A DNA stretch of 64,000 nt from Cydia pomonella (Eukaryota > Arthropoda > Insecta > Lepidoptera > Tortricidae): assembly GCF_033807575.1 (NCBI RefSeq), contig NC_084707.1, positions 8,976,550-9,040,549 of the forward strand, read 5' to 3'. Below are positions 46,901 through 58,900 of this stretch, in pieces. The position numbers were made by a program, and so were the translations under genes. The notes under the pieces are model-generated. The model saw nothing but the letters and a program-made list of their open reading frames with translations. It was not told the DNA's origin and made no database searches. How positions within the stretch are numbered: position 1 is the first letter of the stretch; the number at the start of each line of letters is the position of its first letter.

Positions 46901-49900
46901 AGAATGTGAATTTTAAACAAAGTATACCTACCCTTTCCATAGGTTTTACCTAAGATGTAGGTTTTTTCTCATGCAAGATGTGAATGAAAAAAGGCCAGCT
47001 ACCTACTTATGACATTATTGCGGGTACACAAAATATACATATACTTCTAATATGAAGGTTGGTAGGCAATGTCAAAATAATGAGGGTTATAAATCCATTT
47101 TCTGCGTAGCAACAAGTAAAACCCAATGGAAGTGGTCTTACTATGTAACACGTGCTGGATATATTATTACTTAGCACACCTACATTGTAAGCTGTGAATA
47201 GGGCAGAAAGGGTGCAGCCTAGGTTAGTGGTTGCTTTATGTAGTCACGGTCGGTATGATAATAGAATAGTAACTAGACCACTTGATAGTGGAGCAACATT
47301 GCAAAATGTCAGTAACCCCTACTTCCATAGACAAGAGTAGGTACAGAATAAATATAGCTAATGACAGCCGTCATACGTACTTTCTGAGGTTAGCTATGTA
47401 TTTTTTTTGTTGTAAAAGGCAAACTACGTTCCTAGTAATATATTTAAACGCAAATAAAGTAGTTTTTTATTCAAGGAAGTGGGAAGCCTTGCATGCCAAA
47501 AATCTTTGTACTCACTGTACTTAAAAAGCGCAAATAATCGCTGTCGTAGATATTAAAATAAATGATTATTATTATAAAAGCTCTTAAAGATGAGAATAAA
47601 TAACGATGACGTATAATACACTGTGTATTTTTGATATAAGCGCAAACTTAAACGAGACGCAGGTTTTAATGCTATTACCAGTGGTAGAAGGTGGGAACAC
47701 ATAAATTTCCAGTAGTTACCACTGGTAACAACTTGGTGGTAACTAGTGGGAAGTGGAAATAACCCGAAGTGGCCTTCTTTTTTTGTACCTACTTTCGGCA
47801 TGTTATCGTGGCATGCTATCAAATTCGGACGTAGCATCACTTTTATGGGAAAACATTGTGCATCGCGGTATCAAGTCGGTGCGAAATTTTGCAGTGGGCT
47901 CTTCTACCAATTGTATAATCGTTGATCAAGATTATCACGTCAGTTGTAAAACGTGTTAATCAACCACTGCTACTCACTCACTCACTCGGTATCTTCTAGT
48001 AGGCCTACAAGGGTCGATGTTTATGCATAAATGAACAGCACGTTAATGGTGTTCCAGGTGGGATGCCGGTGGTGACGTCGGCGACGATGATGCCGCCCAT
48101 GCTACCGCCGGTGCTGGACGAGAACATGCGCCACTACCTGGTCCACCAGCACCAGCACCCACACCAGCACCCGCACCACCAGCCTCACCACCAGCCGCAC
48201 CACCAGCCACACCATCAGCCGCCGCCGCATTACGTTAGTATACATAATTCCGACTTTACCCATCACGGAACAATAGTGTTTGTCCAGACATCTGGGAGAC
48301 GTGAGCCAAGCCAAGCCGACGCCAAGACATAGAGGCCCTTTTATATCGTTATTCATTGATAGGTACTCTGTAGTATCATGGTACAATTTCAGTGTTTTAT
48401 TCCTATTAATTATTTTTGACATTTTGATATGGCAAATATTATTTTATAACAAGCAGAAACGTCTGCGAACGATGCTATTCCAGAGGCCGTGAGTTCAAGT
48501 CTCACCCAAGACAGTAATTTTTCCCACTTTTAAATTTATTCTAAGCTTAATGGCAAATATTATATGATAGATTTATATACCATTGTATATAACTACCTCT
48601 ATAACATTATATTGTATTGTAATAATATTAAATTTCACATTGTATCCGACGATCACTATACGATAAGTAATATTGCTTATGTATCCTTTTGCATTAACTT
48701 TGAACATTGTATTGAGAGATAAATAAACTAAAACTAAAACTGTTGCACAATATTGTAACTTATAAAATAAAACAATTAAAATGAGTATTACATTGCAATT
48801 AAAATACAGTTAAAAATTCAAATACAATTAAAATACAGTTCAAAATTTAAATACAATTAAAATATATCATTAGTCATGGTTATAATTAATATTTATGTCA
48901 TTAGGTTATAATCATCTAGATATTCTTTTATGGAGTAATATGCTTTATTTACTAGGGATTTGAAAATTTCTTTTTTGAATATATGGATGTCCTGTAGTTT
49001 CCGTATGCTTTCGGGTAAATTTCGTTTGGACTCTGGTACGTCCTTAAACTACGTCCAAAAGAGAGGTATGGGCATTGTGAATGTCATCTCCCTTTGTGTG
49101 GTAGAGCACAGCCAGTGGATGTCATTCCAGATCTAGAGCAGAGCCCAACTGGGGAAGTACCTCCACCTTACAGAAAACAGCAGCCAAATAACACTAGACC
49201 CTACTCATAGTGTTGTGTTCCTGCCGGTGAGTAAGGTTGCCAGAACTCAACCAGGGGGGGGGGGCGTTTTTAGGGTCGGCAACGCGCATGTAACTCCTCT
49301 GGAGTTGCAGGCGTACATAGGCTACGGAGACTGCTTACCATCAGGCGGGCCATATGCTTGTTTGCCACAGACGTAGTATTAAAAATAATATATATATTAT
49401 AAATTCGGGGTTCCATTCCAAATATACTTTTAGACAGAAGAGCTGTTTTATATAGTTTATTTTTTATGTTGTCAATTTTACGTGCACTTAAATTTTGTAT
49501 ATTGACTTATATTGCTTTTCACATACAATGCTGTTTCATATAATATAAAGCCGTCTACGTTAGTCCGGTGGTTGGTGCAGCATTGGTAGGAAGTTAAATT
49601 AATCGTTAAGTAGATTGTGCATTTGGTCATTTACTCTCAAATTAATGCTAAAATTTTAAAATTATGCTATTACTTAATCTGACAATTATTTGTACGTATT
49701 TTCGTAATCTGACGGCGACAATTTGAAAATCGGGTTTCGAAATTGTAACTGTGCACAATTACCTAAAGCATTAACTTGGATTATAATGACCAAGTCCACA
49801 ATCTACATAACGATTTTGCAACCCCCCACCAACCCCCGTTTTTTTTTTTAATATGTAGACGCTTCCCTGACCACTGGGAAAGAAAATATTATATAACCTT

Positions 49901-52900
49901 TTATTTTTCATACCATCTGATCTTACGATCCCAATAGGTCTCTCGATGTTCAAGTACCTCCAAATTTTGCATCTCCGGCTGTCCGGCTCCCCTTCCACAA
50001 CCAAAGTGGCTGCCAAAAATGTTATCCAAATACTGTGGGTACGAAAAACGTCATTTACACGGATTATACGCAACAGTAATTAATCTAGAATGACACGATT
50101 GGCACGCGAGTTTAATAGGTTACCTAATTTGTATGCCTTTGAGGGTACCCTGCACTCAATGCACCGCGTATGAATCATTCATTACCGAAGCTGTACCGTA
50201 CAGTGAATGAATTAGGTCCTTTGTAGATTTAACTGTACCTACCCAAGTTTCGGCAGAATGACAGCAACTGAATAAAGGCAGATGTGGGTACATGGAAGGG
50301 ATTTAAAAAAATGTCTAATACGTTATTCTAATAACTCTCAATTTATAAGAACTTAATCCTTACAAGTAAAAATAGCTAAAACGAACGATTTATTGTTCTG
50401 CTAATTGTATTTATTACACTGTTACGCAATGCCCTAATATGTGACAGTAAACTGGATCTAGTTTTGGTATAAAGTAGTTTTAATAGGCGTCATCAAGAGT
50501 AATTGCGCTGTGATAAAACCAACAGCTTTAATTATAAATTGTAAACCATGACCGAGCCACTATAGCGCACCTACAGCATTCTAGATTTATGTCGAGATTG
50601 TTATCTCGAATAAATATATGGTTATGCGGTTTGCATTGTAAAACGAGTAGTAGACTTCTCATGCAAAAACCATTTAGCAAGTTTCTCGGCAAAGTTGAGC
50701 TCTAAAGCTGTCATTTAGCCGCGTCGGTGGCTAAGCTGGCAGCGGATATTCTCGTCGGCTGCCATGTTTAAGTTCACTGGCCCAGCAAGGTCGGGGTAGA
50801 ATCATTTTTTTTACAATCATTGATAATAGAGATGATCTCGTTATATTATATAGAGGATAATCACAGGACACTGGCTCCGCACATCACAATGCTTAATTAA
50901 CGTAGGTCGATTTGTGGCATTTTATGATGCAGGCTCCAATTTATGCGTAATTACTCCATCTTTGTCTGCTTTGCCTCTTGCTAAATAATTGTAAAAGTTA
51001 CCATGGGAATGGGGAGAAATATTAAATGAAATACAGCGCGATCTGCTCTTAAGGTTCAGTAGGTTCAGCCAGGATAGGTTTTTTACAGCTGTCTCGCTCA
51101 CGCTTACGCTCATTGAGAGTAAGAGAAGACCCTGAACTCACAGGGCCTTAAACTGTTGAACATCTATTCCCAAACCGAAGACCATGAACGATACTTAGGT
51201 ACCCATTAAGTAGGTAATTTTCTTTTCACGTCAGCAGCTAGAACAAGGGTAATTTGCTGCTTAAAAACAGTGAGCAAAATCGCATTTTGCTCACCGAGTG
51301 AGACAAAATAACATTCAAGTGACCTTTGGATTCGAATGTCATTTCAACGTGCGGGGCCTAATACAAGTTCGAAATATTTGGATTCTACTGTCTTTATCCC
51401 TTTCACGTCATTAGCAAAAAGAAAGAGACAAAAAAGTGCATACGTAATTCAACGGTATATTGACGGTTTATAATAGACCCCCGAAATAAGTCAGACCGCA
51501 TCGTTCCAAAACACCCTACGAGTCTTCATTCGTAATAATTAATTAATGAAATAAAAGTTAAAAATTTAATAAAAACACCATATTTTACGTATTTTATTAT
51601 ACAATCAAAACAATGAACTTATACAAATTTACGCAATTGTTACGCAGTAAATAATTCTACTTAACTACTTTTAACGATCTCTACTATAGTTGACAAATAG
51701 TAGTATCCGCAATTCGGACCGGATCTTACAGTGTTTTTTTTTTACAAAAAAAGTGATCGATTGAACTGTCAATTGATGTTCGTTTATTCATTATTTTCGT
51801 ATTATTTTATTGAAATTTCTTTCGTTTTGTTTTATTACGGTAATGAAAGTTAATTGTTAGAATACCTTCAGAAAACATGAGTGAAATAGTGATCCGTCCG
51901 TCTGGATTACATTTTTTCAGGTTGTATTTTTTGATGGCTGACTGACGTGAAAAATTTTGTGTACTACACGAGATCAAAGTTATTTACATCTCGTGCGCTT
52001 TTAAGTCCCTTACTACGCTCAAGATTCTAAATTAGATTCACGAGCGTAGCGAGTTATTATAGAATCTTTCGCTTGAACGGGACTCAAAACAAGCACTCGA
52101 AGAAATATCAAACTTTGCTCTCTTGTTGTACAAATAATTATTTTCACCACACCAACTGGGAAAGACCCTCTTGATTGTTCAAAAACGAATGAGGAAGTTG
52201 CATTTTATCGACATATAGGGCAAAGTAATCAGATGCAAATTTTGAGTTGTTTCCTTAAGATAGCTGGTAGAATGGACTTTTAAATGATGATTTTGAATGA
52301 TATGTTTTTTTATTACGTTCATTTGGATTTATTTTGATTAGATATTTTTGATATTTCATAGTTAGTATTTTCCTCGCGTTGGTGTGGTGAACATTTTTGT
52401 GTTTTGTGTTCTCGGGGGCAAAGTTTGTTTAACCCTCGTGTCTTGAAACCCTCGCAACGCTCAAGATTCCACTCGCTATACTCGTGGTTCAATTTTGGAA
52501 TCTTTCGCTTGCTCGGGTATCAATATTAGCACGAGCGGTTAAACAATAACTTTGCCCCCTTGTAAAACAAATAACTATTACAGTACATATGGTGCTACTT
52601 TCCCGCACGCAGGCGGAAATGTGCACTTTCCGTGCATATGTCGAAAAGAGCCATATGTACTGTAAAACGCTGTACGATACATGTGCGAATAGGTGATTCG
52701 CAACTCGTGTCGATTTAAAACACTCCCTTCGGTCGTTTTTTTTTTTAATTTTTCTCCACTCATTGCTAATTTCCTATTTCCTGCACTTGTATCGTAAATA
52801 ACTATTTCATCACACTTGCTAGAAAAACATCTTATTTCATGCAGGTGTACTGAAAGACAATTATTTAACGCAAGTCATGAAATATTTAATTACTGCATAG

Positions 52901-55900
52901 AAATATTCTTAGTATTCTTACGCGTTGTGCTTCCTATGACTCTTCACCAAGAATATTCGTGTAGTACGTAACGTTTTTGCTTTTCTATAATTAAACGATA
53001 TACGGAGGTTTTTTATAAATAACGGGAATTTAGATCCCCAGTTGGGATAGTTGCGTCATTTTAAAGTAACTCACGATCAATTACGATAAATTCATGAAAT
53101 ATGTTTTCAACACAGTATTCTAGATTATACAAGGGATTAAAAACAGCAGTTATTAACTTCGCTATGTGCACGACTGTCACGCAACCTAGCGTCCGCAAGT
53201 CTAGGGGAAAACGTCAATTCACTACATCTTATAAAACTACTCCAAAACTAAAAACTACTGAACGGATTTTCATACGACTTTCATCTATCAATAGAGTGAT
53301 TCTTGAGGAAGGCTTAGGTATATAACTTGTTAAGGTTTTGTGTAAATTGATTGAAATATAACAATGTTGTCGGAAAAACTCACGCTGGCTAGGAGTTTTA
53401 ATCGAAAACGCTGCCTAATCCGTTTGAGGTTTGAGCTATAACAACACAATGTATGGTGGGGTTGTTTCTCATTTATAGATCTACAAAAAAGTCCGCGATG
53501 TTAAATGTCTATCTTTTAAGGATAACTTACTATACCCATTTTTAACTCTTAGAAAAAGATCACGTAATATGTGGCATTTGTAAAGCTATTTAAATGGATA
53601 CATTATTAACAATTATCAAATTAAATACGTTAGTTATATTAAGCATTTTATACAGATTACAATGGTCCCTTACACCATACAATTTAAATGAATATTTCAG
53701 GAGCAATCGTAAATCAAAGTTTCATTTCGAGCCATATAACTTGTACGAAATGTTAAGGACGCTATCCGCAGTTAATTCTATTTTTTACCACCTTATGCGC
53801 TGGGATCGCTTTACTTACCCCCACCATGTACTTCGCACGGTCCCAATAATCTGGGTAAACGCGTCTATAATATGCAGACGCATTTATTCAAACCTAATTT
53901 CCAGATGTTGTGTAAACCTTGACGACCGGTTTGGCCTAGTGGGTAAGGGCATTTATTCGTGTGATGAGCATGGATATTTGTTCCTGAGTCATGGGTGTTT
54001 TCTATGTATTTAAGTATTTATAAATATTTATATATTATATATATCGTTGTCTAAGTACCCTCAACACAAGCCTTATTGAGCTTACTGTGGGACTTAGTCA
54101 ATTTGTGTAATAATGTCGTATAATATTTATTTATTTTATTTTTATTTATTAGGAGACTAAGATATAAAATGTTCAGAGAGGTTTTATTATGTCCCATGTT
54201 CTTAATTTCCTATATACTTACTTTACTCTTTGTTAATAACCTGAAATCTCTGTTATGGTCTCTAACAACCATTTTTGTTAGAAAGAGACGACCACAACCA
54301 TGTCATGTTATAGGCATTTTCTAAAATGCAACCCAGGGAGTCACTTTTTAACAAATATAGTTGAAAAGAGACTTCCGCCTTCCATTTTATTAAATTCCGT
54401 TATTCTAAGAAAAACACCGAACACAGCTTTTGGTATGTTTATACTTTTTGTTTAGCAGTAGTTTATATCAACAAATACAAAAGATTGAAGCTTACGGTGC
54501 ATAATAGCTGTTTGGCTTTTTAAATATTTAATATATAATAAATTATTCGTTTCTTGAATATAACCGTGAAGTACAACGGTTTACATAGAAAAATACGCTT
54601 GATCAAGCACTTGATATTTGGCTTAAAAGACTCGCATCCAGGCCATAATTGTAAATAATTGTAAAAAAAAAGCACTTGACATTGACATTTGCAGTAACGT
54701 CACTCTGACATTGACAGAACTAAAGCCGTAGAGCGCTCGGTTTAGTTTGTTGATATGAAATCGATTTAGAATAAAAAGCTTTCATCCCTCTGTTGTTACT
54801 CTCGCTCGACATTGGTGTTTAGCTTGATTTCTCTCCTCGTCTATTGCACTTATTTTGAATTATGGATTTTTGTTTTATGAAGCAGTTGCGCTACTGTTGA
54901 ATACAAATAAGCCTTTTTCGGTTCTGCTTATAATTCCACTGTGTTTTTTTCAAACGGACAATAATAATATTAATGATACTGCAATGATATGAACACCGGG
55001 ACGAAGTTGACGCTAAAAATGAATACGTGTTCACCTTCTGTGTAAACAAATTCCATTGATTTGTTATTTCGCGTGTAATTCAAACACAAGTACAGCGCGG
55101 CAGTGTTGTGTTAAATTCTGTTCATGCATTTACGATTACGATGGAATAATCCTGACATTTTTAGTGTATTGTACAATGCATACTGGGTTAGTGTGGTTGC
55201 TGATGTACTTATCGTAGCTTCGTTATACCTATTGGTGGATTGCGATAAAGCAGTTGGGAAGTTGAACGTTATCGCCGGCGAGCGCCGATCGGCGGATACG
55301 TGGCGCTGACGTCCACCAATATATAAAATACGTATATTATTTAGATAGCATGACAAATCCACAAGAATCTCAAGATCCCTCTAAAACAAAGGTTAGTTTA
55401 GTGCACTGTTATTGTTTGGTAACCGCTGTCTATATTCTATTTGTACCATATGTCAAGATAAAAATCATGTTTGTTTCTTATTATTGTTTTTGATAAGATT
55501 GGAATTTTAGGTTTTTGGATTGTACTTGAAGAAATAGTGATATAAAATCTTAAGTCTTTTGAAACACAACATGTATTTTTAAACATAAATGTTAGTCGGC
55601 ATATCTATATTGCATATAAAAAAAGACTTAATTATTTACTTTTGAAGATAAATTATAAGTAATAAAAGTTAACAGAATAAATGTAAATAAGCTATTTTTA
55701 TGATTGTAGGGTCCAGCAAATGGTGCAGGTGGTCCCCAGCATTTCTACGGGCCTGGCTACCCCACTCACTTCCACCATGTCCCACCGCACCACATGCAGC
55801 ACTCCCCACCTCCGCCTGTCTACCAGAAAGATGAACGAACACAGAGAATGCACTCCAAGCTCAAACAAAAACTGGAGCGCAAACAGACCAATAGAAATAA

Positions 55901-58900
55901 TGGAATAGGTAAGTTAAACTCATTAAACTGTAGTCAAATTTATATCTATACTGGGTTTAAAATGTCATGCAAACAATGTTATATTATTATATAATTATAG
56001 GCGAGCAGCTATTTAGCTGATGAGCCTATGTCACACAGTGTCCTGTATTATACAGTTCAAAGCTTCTAAAGTCGTATCACATCACTAAGTAACATCAGTC
56101 TAACTTATTGTTTAAAAGCCACTTGTCCAATCTCTTTTTAAAAACATTGACCGAGGGAGCAGTTACAACACTAAGGGAGCAGTTACAACACTAGGGAGCA
56201 GTTACAACACTATTATAACTTGTAATCAACACTTATATCTTGTTATTCTTTTTATAAACTCTGTTGTCAATAGTTTTGTCACAACTTTAGCAAATCTTGG
56301 ATACGGTTGTAAAAAATATGTTTGTTTATTATTTTATGTTGTACTCGCTTCTGCTTGCCTGAACTCTAAATCTGTGTTTTCGTGTAATAAGTAACATACC
56401 AAACAAACCTTATTTGAAAAGGTTGTCAATTAGTATAGCAAAATAGTACATTGTGCATCGAGGGGGGTAAGTGAAATTTTGGATATGAGGGTGATTATTG
56501 AATTAAAGAACCGAGTTTGCAATATTCTTACCCCCGGAGTTACACACAATGTTTTTCATCACACTTGCAAAGAAAAAACTAAAATTTAAGCGAAATAATT
56601 CTTAAATACGGTGACATATCAAACATTCGTCCGCCATTTTGTAATTTCTTGACAGGATAGCATCGAAAGCACAGACCTATCCGGCATTCAGCCACGATTA
56701 ATAATTATGTAAAAATATTTTAAACGGCTGTTAAATTAATCGAATTATTTAATTTTAAACATAAACAAAAATATTAAATTATAAACATTAGTATTTTTAT
56801 AGTAAAACTCATTTATGCTACTTGGTTTGTATGAAAAAGTAACATAATTTAAAAAAAAGCTATTACCTAAGCTATATACTATATACCTAGGGAGTTATAA
56901 CTTTTTTTTCACAATCCATAACTTCCGCGGGAACAAATAAATTACAACTAACTAACTAACTATTGTGGCGCAGTGATCCAAAGAGGGTCTTGGCCTCCAA
57001 AACGAGAGAATGCCACCTGTCCCGATCCTGTGCCACTTCCTGCCAGTTGTCGGCTTTGAGTTGGCACAGATCCGCCTGTACACTGTCGCTCCAGCGGTAT
57101 CTGGGCCGACCCACTGGACGGCGACCAGTCGGTTGTCCCAAATAAGCTCTCTTAACACCTCGATCCTCACCCATCCTCAGTAAATGGCCGAACCAGCGAA
57201 GTCTGTGGCATTTCGTTTCGCCGATGATATTGGGTTCGGCCACTAACTCCTCGATTTCGGCATTCTTACGGATCCTCCAGGTGCCGTCATCTCTTTTGAT
57301 AGGTCCCAGGATCTTCCGTAACACCTTTCTTTCCGCTACCAGGAGCTGACTCTCTTCTTTCAGTGTTAGTGTCCAAGCTTCGCAGCCATACATAAGGATT
57401 GGTCTTATTATAGTTTTATATACCCGTAACTTAGTATTTCTGCTGAGAAGCTTGGACGCCAACACCTTATGGAGGGCTGCGCTGCATCGCAGGGCGTAAA
57501 TAAATTACAGCCGTTTAAAATGTACACTTTTTTTTCACTACAAGCCTTAGTGTACATTAGGTACGGGTATATTATATATCATAACAATTATACAATCATA
57601 GTTAATACAAAATAATTATCTAAACTCATTGAGTAGACTGTTAACATAAGTAATGTCATTCGTAAAATTTGGGAATAAATTAAATAATTTTATCAACATT
57701 TTGATTTGAGTTGTTTTTACGTAGTCTATCATCTCGTCTATATCAGACTATAATGTAATTCGTGTTTAGTTCCAGAAGCTCTCTCCGGCGGCAGCACGCC
57801 GTCGCTGTCCCCGCGCAAGGAGCTGAACGGGCGCTCCGGCGGCGGGGGGAGTGGGGGCAGCGGCGGCGCGTCCTCGGGCGCCTGGTCCGAGGGCGAGGGC
57901 TCGTCGGCCGGCGCCTCCGTGCAGGGCGACGACGACAACGACACGCAGGCGCTGCTCGACCTGCTGTCGGCCACGCGTACGCCGCAGGTATTTATAACAA
58001 TAGCCAATGCTACGTAGGATATTCATTATTTCGTGTGTAGTGTAGGCGTTGTATTTATTTATTATTCGGAGAACCAACAGCTATCTATTGCACAATAGTG
58101 TATGTAAATAACATAGAGCCAATAACCTTTGGAAACGACTCACTTAAAATTATTGGAGTCCAAAATTGTTATAATTTTTAAAACATGTATAATTGTATAA
58201 GGTGTAAAAAGTAGTATGATAGTATGAGTCTCAGTGCAGTACAATCTTTCTGTCACGGTCGCATTGCAATTTTAACAATTTTGTATTCTACTATGATTTT
58301 ATTATAAAAAATAAATAAAAAAATAAACGAATAGTTTTCAAGTGAGTTTCACTACAAACTAACCTATATTGTTTACTCTATACAAGCTCATACAAAAACA
58401 CACAAAGGTAATATATTATTGGCCGGTACTGTAAGTAAGGCCTGAGTGGATGCGAGAGATGGGCGTGGAGCGGGGCGGGGCGTGCAGCGTGCATGTTAAA
58501 CAAATGCAAACGTATAGAAGCGGCCTTAGTGCACGCTGCTCAAATCACTTGTGAGCCCGACGCCACGCTGCTCGCCCCGCCGAGCGAGCGTCCACTCAGG
58601 CCTTACACTAAGTCAGTATACATTATGGATTGAAATGTTTTCTCAGATGCATTACACAACTTCATGTTTTGCTAGGTTAGCGACATGACCCCAACGAGCG
58701 CGCTAGTGCAATGGAACTCGCCGCTCCCGGAGGGCGTGACGCTGCCCAACGTGGAGCTCACCTACGACCTGCTGCTGGGCGACCGCGGCCGCTACAAGGC
58801 CATCTACAGCGGGCCCTCCCTCTCGTGCCGGTTGGTAGCTGGTTATACCCCTATAAATAGTAGCAGTATCCTGGCAGGGTCGCCATGTACGGACTGCGTT

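Larger units (their letters stand above)
43962..48057. other. FNDC3 intron (4.1 kb) with repeats and an odd GC-rich ORF
   Basis: Bounded by GTTAGT and TTCCAG. It contains the paired direct repeats at 46407-46676 and a GC-rich open frame at 45028 (both listed). The remainder is AT-rich with no recognisable gene. Confidence 0.7.

Noticed and set aside
48102..48422. 106-codon minus-strand frame rich in Val/Leu/Arg
   Set aside because: It is the antisense of the His/Gln-rich coding exon.
48482..48516. tRNA gene
   Set aside because: Only a B-box-like arm (GAGTTCAAGTCTC) is present. There is no acceptor stem, anticodon arm or A-box at the right distance.
53594..54013. 139-codon + frame
   Set aside because: Its last part is SINE sequence, and the first part has no family signature.
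55320..55328. TATATAAAA as TATA box of the alternative first exon
   Set aside because: Only about 22 bp from the ATG, leaving no room for a normal transcription start and leader.
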